A stretch of DNA of 64,000 nt from an uncultured Shewanella sp. (GCF_947501665.1 NZ_CANMWS010000006.1:1-64000); one strand, 5' to 3'. Shown: positions 1-9,661, counted from the first letter of the stretch. A program made the numbers and translations. Notes: generated by a model not told the origin, from the letters alone.

Positions 1-222
1 AAAAAGCCGAGACTCGATTCCATTCGGCTACTCATTGCAGTGGTGAGTCACGCGTAACGACATCATTACACAAAAAGCCGAGACTCGATTCCATTCGGCT
101 ACTCATTGCAGTGGTGAGTCACGCGTAACGACATCATTACACAAAAAGCCGAGACTCGATTCCATTCGGCTACTCATTGCAGTGGTGAGTCACGCCTAAG
201 TAACACTCACCATCATTACACA
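1..222. repeat. Tandem repeat, three copies of a 71-bp unit
   Basis: Units begin at 1, 72 and 143. The first two are identical, and the third is the same to about 195, then has a small change before the shared end CATCATTACACA. Each unit contains AGCCGA and TCGGCT separated by 13 bases. Read on the minus strand this is a stem followed by TTTTT, so each unit can act as a minus-strand terminator. A second small stem (ACTCA/TGAGT) follows. Units are too long and lack unique spacers, so this is not a CRISPR array. The array may continue to the left of the window. Confidence 0.9.
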
Positions 223-226
223 ACAC

Positions 227-259
227 GCCGAGCCTTCAACACTGAAGACTCGGCTTTTT
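227..259 (+). terminator. Rho-independent terminator
   Basis: GCCGAGCCTTC and GAAGACTCGGC form an 11-bp stem with one mismatch and a 6-base loop, followed by TTTTT. It would end a plus-strand transcript entering from outside the window. Its minus-strand reading shares AAAAAGCCGAG with the adjacent tandem repeat. Confidence 0.75.
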
Positions 260-520
260 ATGACATCAAGGCGATTCAAATTAACGACTATACCCGTCCC
301 CCCACTGGCATAGCAAACTTAAACAGCAAATCGAATAATTAACAACCAACCAACCCAAGAAATACAACATTAAGTTACAATATTTAACATATAGCGTTAC
401 TATCCCTACCCCGTGTTCAGTTTTTCTACTTGTGCTTTTATGGCAAAGCCATTTCATGTGATAAAAGCACTTAGCAGACTGAATAATATTTATTGGTACT
501 ATTAACAAGGACGTTTCGTC

Positions 521-3500
521 ATGAAGACACAAGTCGCCATTGCCATTTCGGCAGCCCTCCTTTCGTCTACTAGCTTCGCGGCCACCGAAGCCCAATACAA
601 TATCACTCATCAAAATAACGATAAATATCGAGGACAAAAAGCAAGCTTACAGGCACAGCCTCAACAAAAGCACGCCGTCGCTTGGATGATAAAGCTCAAT
701 ACAAAACCCATTGCCCAACAAAGTCAAACCTTACACTATGACGCGACAAGGACTAAAAGTGAGATTGCAACTTCACAAGCCAGAGTCCTCGAATCGCTGA
801 GTCAAATGAATGCCAACGTATTGACCTCCACTTCAATATTAATGAACACCCTTATCGTTGACGCTGACAAACAGTCGCTCTCCAAGCTATACACGCATCC
901 CGACGTCCAAGATATTCTGCCCATTTATGACTACAAACTGAATATTACCGATAGTGCAGATTATATCAATGCCACTCAAATCCTTGCTGATGGCTTAGCT
1001 TCCGGTGCCGGACAAAGAGTGGCTATTTTAGATACGGGTGTCGACTATACTCATCAAGCCTTAGGAGGAAGCGGAACACAAGCAGACTTTGATGCGGCTA
1101 TTGCAAGCAAAGCGCAAGCGCCTAGTTGGCCTCAAGGGAATATCATAGGAGGCTGGGACTTTATTAATAACGACCCGAATCCGATTGAAATAGAAACCAG
1201 TCATGGTACCCATGTGACACATTCTGTTTTAGGCATTGCGCCGGATACCGAGTTATTCGTCTATTCTGTCTGTCAGACTATTTGCCCAGGTTTAGCTCAA
1301 ATTTTAGCATTGGAAGCGGCAATCGATCCCAATGGAGATGGTGATATCAGTGATAGGGTCGACACTGTGAACATGTCAATTGGCGGTATCTTTGGTGATA
1401 CTCAAGATGATGCCATTCAAGCAATGATTGATGAAGTCACCCAACTTGGCGTCAATTTTGTTGTCGCTGCAGGTAATGACGGCGCCTCTCCATTTATTGT
1501 CGGCGGGCCAAGCACAACAGACAGTGCGCTATCGGTCGCTGCAACGAGTCACCCCATCACCACCGTCAGTGATATTGATCTACAAGTGAATGATGAAAAT
1601 ATCACGGCAAAAGCGGCCCTTTTTAATCCCGACAAAGCATTTCGACTCGATAATACACAAACCAATATTATTTACCCTGATACCAATCAAACAGCTTGTG
1701 ATGCTTTTTCTGAAGAAATTGACTTTACCGGTAAAACCCTCCTTATCGACACCGGAGGGGAATGTACCTTTACCGATCAAGTGTTACATGCCCAACAAGC
1801 GGGCGCTGCTGCTGTGATTGTTGGTTTACATGTAAGAGGCATGGCACCTTTTAGCATGTCTGGTAGTGATACGCGTATTACTATCCCCTCAATCATGATA
1901 GAAAAATCGGATAGTGATTCCTTAAAAGAGCAAATCATTGAAGGCAATTTAACCTTCTCAATCGAAGCGACAGAATATAATGCCGTTGACTCTATCGCCA
2001 GCTTCACATCACGTGGTCCCTCTGTCGCAGGTACATTAAAACCAGAAATCATTGCGCCAGGTGTAAGTGTCTTAACGGCACAGCCTGGTACAGGAAATGC
2101 ACTCACTCCAGTGAGCGGCACCTCTTTTTCTTCACCCATCACCGCTGGCGCTGTCAGCCTTTTACGCGAAGCCTTACCCGCTCGTAATGCGTTAGAGATC
2201 AAGGCAACCTTGATGAATACCGCAAACTTAAATATCACTTTCGGCGCAAAAGAGCTTGACCCCGAAGCAGAACTCGCTCCCATCAGTTATATTGGCGCAG
2301 GGCTCTTAAATGTAGAGAAAGCCATGCAATCTTCTGTCATTGCATGGAATAAAGACACCAAGCAAGCTGCACTTGCTTATGGTTTAATCGCTATTGATAG
2401 TGCAACAAGCATCACTAAAACCGTCAGAGTAAAGAATTTCTCAACCCAAGAAAAAAACTATACCCTGCATGTTAACCCTCGTTTTAATAATGATATCGAC
2501 ACTGAGGCGGTGAGTTTCACGCTGCCAGAGTCAATCACTATTCCAGCAGGCCAAACCATAGAATTTGACGTCATCGTCAAGGTCGAGCCCCATCAATTGC
2601 CAGAGTGGAAACTCAGCTCCTCATTTGGACTCAGTGACACAGAAGAAAATGCCTCTAAAGCATTAACGCTATCAGAATATGATGGTTCAATTGAATTTAA
2701 AGAAGGTGATGAAACCGCCTTACACCTTGTTTATCATATGCTTCCTAAAGCTAAAGCCGCCATTGATATCAAAACAGAAATAAATAAGGAGGAAACCAAA
2801 CGCATTCTAACCAATACTGGCGCAACCAGTATCAACTACCCTTATGCCGTGCCATTATTAGCCACCAGTCCGATTGATGAAAATCAACGCCAAGATTTAA
2901 TCAATGTGACAGGTGAACTCATTGATGATTATTTCTGCCGAAGTGGCATTGGTATCTATAGTTCAATGCAAACGCGCGATCCCATTATTCATCCCTTAGG
3001 AAATAGTTATCTGGTTGACTTTGATACCAATCAAGATGGAATATGGGATTACAGTGTCAGTACGATTAATATTAAAGATCTAGACAGTCGAGCACGGCAC
3101 GCACTCTACGCCGTTGTAGGCCCCTACGGCTCAAAGGATGATTTAGTGCTTGCACCAGCCTATCATATGACTGGCAATGATTTCTTAACACTCGGCATTT
3201 GCTTAGAAGATTTATCATTAACTGAAGATGCACTGGGACAATCCGTCAATGTGCGTTATCGCATCGAAGAAGCTGCTGGCATTTATGCCGCCACAGGAAA
3301 AGCCGACGAAGTGACGACGACCCTAACACTGGACTATTCTGGATTAAGCGCACAACTATTAGACAGTGAAGATAATATCATCACTAAGCTCGCGCCAGGT
3401 CAGAGCGCTTACCTTACTACTCAAGGCACTCAAAATGCGTTAGGCTATATGTTGCAATCAGAAGCTGGCGCCGTTGCATTAGCCATCAATACCAGTTCAA

Positions 3501-3958
3501 ATGCCAATTCAGCACCCACGATTAATAGTGCTGAATTTATCATTCCCGTCGATACGCAAGCTGGGACTCAATTAGGGCAATTAGAGATAACCGATCCCGA
3601 TGAGCTGAGTAGTCCTTTCTCCGAAGTCATAGTACTCAGCAGCAACAGTGACTTCCTCATCATTGACAAAGAGGGGGCTGTCCGTTTAAGTGATGATGCC
3701 ATCATCACTGAAGCTACGCCCAACATGACCGCCGAGGTTATCGCACTTGATACCTTAGCCAATCGCTCAAAATCAGCCACTGTGACAGTCATTGTCCAAA
3801 CAGAAGATGACAATGAAGAAGAGAAAGACGAAGCTGTTGAAGAGGATGAAGCCGTTGAAGAAAAAGCCCTCGTTAATGAAAAATCTTCATCAGCAGGTTC
3901 TATGGGCTGGTTAGGCTTTTTCTTGCTCCCATTAACCTTATTGAGACGTCGCCACTAA
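521..3958 (+). CDS. Exported subtilisin-like (S8) serine protease with PA domain and C-terminal sorting tail
   Basis: The product is 1145 aa and begins with a Sec signal peptide ending near SFAA (about residue 21). An inhibitor-I9-like propeptide region comes next. The S8 triad is visible: Asp171 in ILDTGVDYTHQA, His228 in SHGTHVT, and Ser535 in SGTSFSSP. A protease-associated (PA) domain is inserted at about residues 385-480 (GECTFTDQVLHAQQAGAAAV). Beta-rich C-terminal domains follow, including a cadherin-like stretch near 1015-1095. The end is an acidic linker, a hydrophobic segment and RRRH, resembling GlyGly-CTERM tails processed by rhombosortase and linked to type II secretion, though the Gly pair is weak here (SSSAGSMGW). 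AAGGA lies upstream of the ATG. The segment after HGTHV is short compared with typical S8 enzymes. Protease class is certain; substrate is unknown. Confidence 0.93.
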   Translation: MKTQVAIAISAALLSSTSFAATEAQYNITHQNNDKYRGQKASLQAQPQQKHAVAWMIKLNTKPIAQQSQTLHYDATRTKSEIATSQARVLESLSQMNANVLTSTSILMNTLIVDADKQSLSKLYTHPDVQDILPIYDYKLNITDSADYINATQILADGLASGAGQRVAILDTGVDYTHQALGGSGTQADFDAAIASKAQAPSWPQGNIIGGWDFINNDPNPIEIETSHGTHVTHSVLGIAPDTELFVYSVCQTICPGLAQILALEAAIDPNGDGDISDRVDTVNMSIGGIFGDTQDDAIQAMIDEVTQLGVNFVVAAGNDGASPFIVGGPSTTDSALSVAATSHPITTVSDIDLQVNDENITAKAALFNPDKAFRLDNTQTNIIYPDTNQTACDAFSEEIDFTGKTLLIDTGGECTFTDQVLHAQQAGAAAVIVGLHVRGMAPFSMSGSDTRITIPSIMIEKSDSDSLKEQIIEGNLTFSIEATEYNAVDSIASFTSRGPSVAGTLKPEIIAPGVSVLTAQPGTGNALTPVSGTSFSSPITAGAVSLLREALPARNALEIKATLMNTANLNITFGAKELDPEAELAPISYIGAGLLNVEKAMQSSVIAWNKDTKQAALAYGLIAIDSATSITKTVRVKNFSTQEKNYTLHVNPRFNNDIDTEAVSFTLPESITIPAGQTIEFDVIVKVEPHQLPEWKLSSSFGLSDTEENASKALTLSEYDGSIEFKEGDETALHLVYHMLPKAKAAIDIKTEINKEETKRILTNTGATSINYPYAVPLLATSPIDENQRQDLINVTGELIDDYFCRSGIGIYSSMQTRDPIIHPLGNSYLVDFDTNQDGIWDYSVSTINIKDLDSRARHALYAVVGPYGSKDDLVLAPAYHMTGNDFLTLGICLEDLSLTEDALGQSVNVRYRIEEAAGIYAATGKADEVTTTLTLDYSGLSAQLLDSEDNIITKLAPGQSAYLTTQGTQNALGYMLQSEAGAVALAINTSSNANSAPTINSAEFIIPVDTQAGTQLGQLEITDPDELSSPFSEVIVLSSNSDFLIIDKEGAVRLSDDAIITEATPNMTAEVIALDTLANRSKSATVTVIVQTEDDNEEEKDEAVEEDEAVEEKALVNEKSSSAGSMGWLGFFLLPLTLLRRRH

Positions 3959-4032
3959 ATACGCGAAAAACGACGTCATCAAGGATCATACCATAGTGAA
4001 CAAGCCCTAAAATGGTATCTTCAAATGATTTA

Positions 4033-4070
4033 AAGCCACTTCAATCAAACAATTCGCAGTGGCTTTTTTA
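4033..4070 (+). terminator. Rho-independent terminator of the S8 protease gene
   Basis: AAGCCACT and AGTGGCTT form a perfect 8-bp stem with a 17-base loop, followed by a T run. It sits 75 bp after the protease stop codon. Confidence 0.8.
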
Positions 4071-4233
4071 ATACTCTTTAGCCAATAGGCCAATAAGTGC
4101 ATGAGGTGAAGTTATCCGGTATTTCGTATAATTTTTAGATTCCATAAATATGCCGATTACCTGATAACACCTGAGTTTCTGCTTTCTAAAGGGCTAAACT
4201 CAACCTTGGAAAACTTTTACTTAAGCACTGACA

Positions 4234-5040
4234 TTACCAACGTGATTGTCTTTTTTCATAAGGCAAATCAGGCTTTTTCCCTTGCCGTAATGCCGCTATC
4301 ACGCGGTTTTTTCCCATTAGCAATTTTATTTGACTGACTGTTTCTCTGCTCAGCAAACGCCTCACACTAGCAGTCCAGCTTCGATTAATACTGAATTTTA
4401 TCGCCGCATTCGCATCGGGAGATGTTTGCATCAATTGCTGTGCTAACTGCTCAGCAGTTTGCATAGGATTGCTGACTATTTTCGTGACCAATCCCTTTTC
4501 TAACGCTTCTTCAGCAGTCAATACTTGCGCTGTCATCGTCATCAGTAAGGCTTGGTCTTTCGGCATAATTTCTCTTAATGTCACCAATCCCGCCATATCC
4601 GGCAACAAGCCCCATTTGGCTTCCATTATTGAAAATTGGGCACTATTGGAAACCAACCTAAAGTCTGCCCCCAACGCAATTTGCATACCGCCACCAAAAC
4701 AACAACCTTCAATAGCCGCAATCACAGGCACTGGCAGCTGTCGCCAACCTAAAGAGAGTCGTTGCGCTAAATTAGCATTTCCCGGTAATCCCTTTAACAA
4801 TATTCGCAGCGCTTGCATGGGGGATTTCATCACACTTTTGACATCAAGGCCTGAGCAAAAATGTTTACCTGCGCCAAATAAAATAACCGCACGCAAATCA
4901 CGATCTTTTTTAAGCTGTTTGATCGCTCGATCAATGGCGAGAAAAGCCTCAAAATTAAGCGCATTATATTTATCAGGACGATTTAAACAAACATAAGCGA
5001 TGCCCTGTTGTTTTTTGATTTCTACATAATTCCCTTGCAT
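4234..5040 (-). CDS. Enoyl-CoA hydratase/isomerase (crotonase) family protein
   Basis: The 268-aa protein has normal crotonase length. The first oxyanion-hole segment is GAGKHFCSGLDVKSV (about 53-67). The second is EGCCFGGGMQIALGADFR (about 111-128), followed by the typical AQFSIMEAKWGLLPDM stretch with the position of the acidic catalytic residue. Members act on acyl-CoA thioesters in the cytoplasm by hydration, isomerisation or related steps. The gene stands alone, convergent with the protease gene and divergent from the signalling operon at 5241, so context does not fix the substrate. Confidence 0.88.
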   Translation of the reverse strand: MQGNYVEIKKQQGIAYVCLNRPDKYNALNFEAFLAIDRAIKQLKKDRDLRAVILFGAGKHFCSGLDVKSVMKSPMQALRILLKGLPGNANLAQRLSLGWRQLPVPVIAAIEGCCFGGGMQIALGADFRLVSNSAQFSIMEAKWGLLPDMAGLVTLREIMPKDQALLMTMTAQVLTAEEALEKGLVTKIVSNPMQTAEQLAQQLMQTSPDANAAIKFSINRSWTASVRRLLSRETVSQIKLLMGKNRVIAALRQGKKPDLPYEKRQSRW

Positions 5041-5240
5041 TTTTACTCACTATTTAATTAACGCTAAAAAAACAAAAAAAGATCCTTTGACCAACATAGC
5101 CCCAAATATGCTAGCATCATTGTTCTTAATATCGGTACCCCAAAATACTCTTTTTATAATAAAGCACCAATACTTGAGGGTTATTGACCCCAACAAGCAC
5201 AAAAGCTGTATTTTTCATGTAAATGTAAGGATGTTGATTA

Positions 5241-6251
5241 ATGCCATTCCCAGTACTGATCTGTGATGATTTTGCATTAGCCCGAAAACAAATAGTGCGC
5301 AGCTTCCCCCCTCAATGGGATATTGATGTCACCTATGCAGTTAACGGATTAGAAGCCATTGAAGCCATACGCCAAGGAAAAGGTGCATTAGTTTTTTTAG
5401 ATTTAAACATGCCTGTCATGAATGGCTTTGAGGTACTCGATAAGGTTCAATCAGAAAACCTAAACTGTCAAATCATTATTGTTTCAGCCGACATACAAAT
5501 CAATACCTTAAGCAGAGCCAAATCCCTCGGGGCACTCGACTTTATTCAAAAGCCAGTCAATCCCGAGTCTCTGAAATACCTATTAGATGAACATAGTTTA
5601 TTTCAAGCTCATTGCTCACAAGTCGCCCCTTTTCCAATGCCACTGCATATTGATCTTCTCGATGCGACCAAAGAATTAGCCAATGTCGCTATGGGAAAAG
5701 CCGCAGCTTTACTATCACGTTTATTAGATGCCGTCGTCATCTTACCCATCCCCAACGTCAATACACTCGAAGTAAATGAACTCATTATGGCGTTAAAATC
5801 AACAGATTCCCAAGAAGGGATCTCAGCCTTATGCCAAGGTTTTATCGGCGCCAATATTGCAGGTGAGGCACTGCTTCTGTTCCATGATTCCTCTTTTAAT
5901 GATATGGCCACGTTAATGAATTTACCAACGCCTCATCATCAACATAATGAAATTGAAATCATGATGGACATTGGTAATGTACTCATTGGCGCCTTTCTTA
6001 ACGGTTTATCGGAGCAACTGGATATGACATTCAACCAAAGTCATCCCGTCATACTAGGCAAGCATTGCAGCGCGAACGATCTTATTCACGAAAACTCAGG
6101 TAAATGGACCAAAAGCTTAGCAATGGAAATCAATTACCGCATTGAAGAGCATGACATACAATGTGATTTATTACTGGTATTAACCGAAGACTCTATACCC
6201 ACTTTGCGACAAAAACTGGATCACTTTGCCAATCGGAGTCCTTTACAATGA
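5241..6251 (+). CDS. Response regulator with C-terminal CheC-like phosphatase domain
   Basis: The 336-aa protein starts with a receiver domain (residues 1-120). It shows the acidic pair Asp9/Asp10, phospho-acceptor Asp54 in FLDLNMPVMNG, Ser in IIIVSAD, and Lys in FIQKPVNP. The second half (about 140-330) resembles CheC/CheX-type CheY phosphatases, with paired motifs ELANVAMGKAAALLSRLL and MDIGNVLIGAFLNGLSEQL that match the usual E-x2-N helices (first Glu kept, second changed to Asp). Such fusions may dephosphorylate their own or a partner receiver. The next gene, a diguanylate cyclase, overlaps by 4 bp, so the pair is one operon and probably one pathway. A TATAAT box at 5155-5160 could be part of its promoter. 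A histidine kinase is not encoded nearby. Confidence 0.85.
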   Translation: MPFPVLICDDFALARKQIVRSFPPQWDIDVTYAVNGLEAIEAIRQGKGALVFLDLNMPVMNGFEVLDKVQSENLNCQIIIVSADIQINTLSRAKSLGALDFIQKPVNPESLKYLLDEHSLFQAHCSQVAPFPMPLHIDLLDATKELANVAMGKAAALLSRLLDAVVILPIPNVNTLEVNELIMALKSTDSQEGISALCQGFIGANIAGEALLLFHDSSFNDMATLMNLPTPHHQHNEIEIMMDIGNVLIGAFLNGLSEQLDMTFNQSHPVILGKHCSANDLIHENSGKWTKSLAMEINYRIEEHDIQCDLLLVLTEDSIPTLRQKLDHFANRSPLQ

Positions 6252-7219
6252 GCCGAACATCAAATGTAAATGAGCAATGGCATTGGCTCGTTGATATGGT
6301 GCAAACCATTGAGGTGGGTCTAGTGGTACTCGATAAAGATTTTAATATTCAATTATGGAATGGTTTTATGGAAAACCACAGTGGGATCAGTTTCGATAAC
6401 CTGCATAATAAAAATCTTTTTGAGCAATTTAGCGATTTACCCAGAGAGTGGCTGCGGCAAAAAATGCAATCGGTGTTCCTATTAAAAAACCGTTCATTTA
6501 TCAGTTGGGAGCAGCGTCCTTTTGTGTTTCAATTTAAAAATTATCGCCCTATTACTTGTCGCGCCGACTTCATGTACCAAAATGTCACCTTACTTCCCCT
6601 CAAGTCCGAAACGGGTGATATTACCCATATCAGCATGCTCGTTTACGATGTCACCGACGTGGCCCTGAATCGGCAACAATTAAAAGCAGCCAATGACAAC
6701 TTAGAGCATTTAAGCCAAATTGATGATTTATCGCAACTGTACAACCGTCGTTACTGGCAAATTGGCATGCAAAAAGAGTTTGATAGGCATCACCGCTACG
6801 GTCAGTCCAGTTCATTAATGATGCTGGATATCGATTATTTTAAAAATATTAATGATAACTATGGCCATTTTGCGGGCGATAAAGTCATTCAGACGATTTC
6901 ACACATGATTAACCAATCATTGCGTAAAACAGATTGTGCAGGTCGCTACGGCGGTGAAGAATTTGCTATATTACTTCCCGATACCAATAGCCATCAAGCA
7001 CACAGCCTTGGCGAACGTCTTCGACAAAAAATCGAGAATACCCCTTTTGTTTTTAGCGATAACATCATACAAATTACTGTCAGCATTGGGTTATGTGAAA
7101 TAGATAGCCATAGCCAAACCAGTGAACAATGGCTTGAAAATGCCGATATGGCGTTATATGAAGCAAAAAGACAAGGCAGGAATCGCTGTATGCAATATCA
7201 AAAAGAAACGAATAGCTAA
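6248..7219 (+). CDS. PAS-GGDEF diguanylate cyclase
   Basis: The 323-aa protein has a PAS-like sensor domain (about 10-135), a short linker helix, and a GGDEF domain (about 155-320). The active-site loop is GRYGGEEFAILLPD (GGEEF at 235-239). The RxxD product-inhibition site RKTD lies at 226-229, the correct five residues upstream. It should make cyclic di-GMP from two GTP in the cytoplasm and be feedback-inhibited. No transmembrane segment is seen, so input is intracellular. The start codon overlaps the stop of the receiver-CheC gene (ATGA), indicating coupled translation. Confidence 0.92.
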   Translation: MSRTSNVNEQWHWLVDMVQTIEVGLVVLDKDFNIQLWNGFMENHSGISFDNLHNKNLFEQFSDLPREWLRQKMQSVFLLKNRSFISWEQRPFVFQFKNYRPITCRADFMYQNVTLLPLKSETGDITHISMLVYDVTDVALNRQQLKAANDNLEHLSQIDDLSQLYNRRYWQIGMQKEFDRHHRYGQSSSLMMLDIDYFKNINDNYGHFAGDKVIQTISHMINQSLRKTDCAGRYGGEEFAILLPDTNSHQAHSLGERLRQKIENTPFVFSDNIIQITVSIGLCEIDSHSQTSEQWLENADMALYEAKRQGRNRCMQYQKETNS

Positions 7220-7529
7220 ATCAATATAAGATGACATGCTCAGCTGGAATGAAAAGTGATTTAGGCTAGGCGAATTGTTGAAAGCATAGTTATTCTACGA
7301 CAAGAGAAATCAACAAAGCATCATTCACTTTTAACACAGCCGGTTAGGAGCTTAACTTGAGCGGCATTTCTTTGTTGCATTATCTCGAAAGGTGCCTATA
7401 TTCCATCACTAATGCGCCTCAAAATGTCGCTCTGAGGCTATCATTTTATATTGATTTAGCGATAGGCGGCTCATGTAGAAGTAGCGTTAAAAACCCATCA
7501 AAACATCCATTTTTAACGCTCAATAAAGG
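7220..7529. other. Gene-free interval with a possible dispersed-repeat fragment
   Basis: No coding sequence or clear terminator was seen between the convergent diguanylate cyclase and rraB genes. It contains AGCTGGAATGAAA (near 7232), also present near 44771, and ATAGTTATTCTA (near 7282), present in reverse orientation near 40043. This suggests a fragment of an intergenic repeat family. Confidence 0.4.
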
Positions 7530-7937
7530 TTAATGTAAAGAGTGTTTACTCTCTTCAACTGACGTCTCATCTTCAGGCTCTTCATCACCGATAAAATAAG
7601 TGCCCCAGCCATCATAATCCACTTTCTGTTTTGCTGCGACATGAAGCAGTTTTTCACAGGCATCATCCAATAACGCCACTTCTAGTAAGTGCGTACTCAT
7701 GGCATCAAAACAAAAAATAACAGAGCCATCTTCCAGCTCCATTTCTTCAGCATCATTCACTTCAAAACCCAATTTAAACGCTTCAACGGCTGCTTTTTCT
7801 AATTTATCAAAATTTGTCGAAGAAAAATGATGCTCGATACTATACTGCGCATCAGGATCGGTGCCATCTGCCAGCATCGCATCGACGATCTCTCTATTTT
7901 CTTTTTTTTGTAACGCTAATTGCTGTGCAATCGACAT
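7530..7937 (-). CDS. rraB: Ribonuclease E inhibitor RraB family protein
   Basis: The protein is 135 aa, acidic and the normal length for RraB (YjgD). Recognisable features are the N-terminal [20 protein letters not shown] helix, the [18 protein letters not shown] segment, and the DYDGWGTYF motif near the C-terminus. RraB binds the C-terminal region of RNase E and changes degradosome composition, modulating mRNA decay in the cytoplasm. It lies just downstream of plsC on the same strand with a 37-bp gap and may be co-transcribed. Confidence 0.9.
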   Translation of the reverse strand: MSIAQQLALQKKENREIVDAMLADGTDPDAQYSIEHHFSSTNFDKLEKAAVEAFKLGFEVNDAEEMELEDGSVIFCFDAMSTHLLEVALLDDACEKLLHVAAKQKVDYDGWGTYFIGDEEPEDETSVEESKHSLH

Positions 7938-7974
7938 GAATGACTCCCAATATTAAAATTTGACTGATAACCTA

Positions 7975-8709
7975 TTAACAGGCCTTTTGTTTACCCATCA
8001 AGGTTTGTGCTTCTTGATTTAGCTGGGCTAGTTTTCTGGTCATTTGGTCATGGATCTTGGCCGAAAAGTCTTTCACTTGTGACTTATCAATACCTTTCGT
8101 TGCGATTGGATCCATCATTTCAATCAACACGACACCATTATTCCAACGATTTAACTTTATATGACACTGATTTGACGCCAATACAGGCACCATAGGTACC
8201 TGTGCTGCAACCGCGGTATAAAATGCCCCCATTTTAAAAGGCAATAAACCTCGACCTTGAGAGCGAGTACCTTCCGGAAACACCCAAAGAGACAAGCATT
8301 TATTTTTAATTTTTTGTGCCGTTTTTGCCATAGTATCAAACGCTTTACTGCGATTTTTACGATCTAATAAAATATTACCGGTTAACCAATAAATTTGCCC
8401 AATCAAGGGCATCCAAGCAATACTCTTTTTACCTAAGCTCACCGTCCCTTTAGGTACGGCCGCAGTATGAGTAAAGATATCAAAATTATTTTGATGATTC
8501 GCTAAAAAAATACAAGGGTGCTTATCATTTCTTGTTTGATTACGCACAATCACTTTTATCCCTAAAACAGGAGCAGCAAAAGAAAACATTTTGGCTAACA
8601 TATGTACATTATTACGATGACGCGGTCTCACTAAGCACACTAAACTGCCTACTACAAAGGCCAAAAACAACATTACCGCCAATATCACACATCTAAAGAT
8701 TAAAAGCAC
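7975..8709 (-). CDS. plsC: 1-acyl-sn-glycerol-3-phosphate acyltransferase
   Basis: This membrane-bound enzyme acylates lysophosphatidic acid to phosphatidic acid in phospholipid synthesis. The acyltransferase motifs are present: NHQNNFD (HX4D box), the GNILLDR block, FPEGTRSQGRG, and a later VPMVPV block. An N-terminal hydrophobic segment (LLIFRCVILAVMLFLAFVVG) anchors it. I place the start at the GTG at 8709 because GGGAG lies just upstream and the resulting 244 aa fits the family. A longer reading frame runs to an ATG at 8778, which would add 23 residues before the membrane segment. It precedes rraB on the same strand. Confidence 0.9.
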   Translation of the reverse strand: MLLIFRCVILAVMLFLAFVVGSLVCLVRPRHRNNVHMLAKMFSFAAPVLGIKVIVRNQTRNDKHPCIFLANHQNNFDIFTHTAAVPKGTVSLGKKSIAWMPLIGQIYWLTGNILLDRKNRSKAFDTMAKTAQKIKNKCLSLWVFPEGTRSQGRGLLPFKMGAFYTAVAAQVPMVPVLASNQCHIKLNRWNNGVVLIEMMDPIATKGIDKSQVKDFSAKIHDQMTRKLAQLNQEAQTLMGKQKAC

Positions 8710-8844
8710 CGTATTCTCCCACGACTCAAGTCGGCACAGTATAGCGAGCCAAGATACACGACTCAATATATTGTTCACACTTGTATGCTGAATTAATGTG
8801 AATTTAAGGTTAACTGAGAGAGTGGTGATTCACTGCCTCATTGC

Positions 8845-9639
8845 CTATACGTTTTTAAAGTGGATATTCTTATGACACACTTTTAGTGTCATTCTCATAA
8901 CAAGCGCACTCACGGCTAAACACGCCACAATCACCGCTCCACTGGGTAAATCTAAACCCGCAGATAACAATAGACCGCCACAATAGCCCATAATTCCCAC
9001 TAAATAAGCGAACGCTAAACCAAAACGACCATAATAGCGATTAATCGCCAATGCGGGTAGTATTAAACTACTGAAAACTAAATAAACACCCACTAACTCG
9101 ACTGACAAAGTGATCACAACGGCAAAAATGAGATAGAAAGCACGCCCTTCAAGAACACTGGGCTTAAACAAGACAAAAAGTAAAACTAAGGTATAAACAA
9201 TGGCCGGCAGCAACAATTGAGAAAAATTGACCCAAAGAATTTGCCCAGACAATAGCTGTTTTAACAGTTCCGAGCCATGGGGATCGTTTGCTAAAATCAA
9301 CATTGCCGCCACTGCTGCTAACACATAAAAACAGCCAATAAAGGCTTCAAGCTCATCATGCATTCGCTTAGAAAGCCAAGCTATCACCCCCGCTCCCCCA
9401 ATAGCAAAAATTGCTGGCATCCACACATTAGAAAAAGGTAATTGGGCTAAATCATGATTTAAATGCCCTATTACAGTGCCAAGAGCGGCCACTTGTGCAA
9501 TGGCTAAATCAATAAAAATAATCCCCCTTTTTAGGACTTGCTGGCCTAACACAACATGCGTAGACAAGACTAATAGTCCAGCCAACAATGCAGGGATTAA
9601 AATCGACACTAACTCTATATCAATACCCATAGTAGACAT
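8845..9639 (-). CDS. znuB: Zinc/manganese-type ABC transporter permease (ZnuB-like)
   Basis: The very hydrophobic protein of about 264 aa has seven to eight predicted membrane segments and is an ABC-3 family permease. Typical blocks are GIIFIDLAIAQVAALG, the HDELEAFIGCFYVLAAVAAM segment, and VGVYLVFSSLILPALAI. The ATG at 9639 is favoured because GAGG/GGAG lies just upstream; an upstream in-frame ATG is at 9651. It lies downstream of the substrate-binding gene, separated by a strong terminator-like hairpin. The ATPase partner is not in this window. Metal preference for zinc is inferred from the neighbours. Confidence 0.85.
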   Translation of the reverse strand: MSTMGIDIELVSILIPALLAGLLVLSTHVVLGQQVLKRGIIFIDLAIAQVAALGTVIGHLNHDLAQLPFSNVWMPAIFAIGGAGVIAWLSKRMHDELEAFIGCFYVLAAVAAMLILANDPHGSELLKQLLSGQILWVNFSQLLLPAIVYTLVLLFVLFKPSVLEGRAFYLIFAVVITLSVELVGVYLVFSSLILPALAINRYYGRFGLAFAYLVGIMGYCGGLLLSAGLDLPSGAVIVACLAVSALVMRMTLKVCHKNIHFKNV

Positions 9640-9661
9640 GCACTCCCTCATTTTTAGATAA

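Noticed and set aside
1..222. CRISPR array
   Set aside because: The repeat units are 71 bp and directly contiguous, with no unique spacers and no cas genes.
281..637. Minus-strand open frame of 118 codons
   Set aside because: It overlaps the signal-peptide end of the S8 protease gene and has no credible protein features or ribosome-binding site.
1777..2283. Minus-strand open frame of 168 codons
   Set aside because: It is antisense to the protease domain, and the codon pattern follows the protease frame.
4469..4996. Plus-strand open frame of 175 codons
   Set aside because: It is antisense to the crotonase gene, which has clear family motifs.
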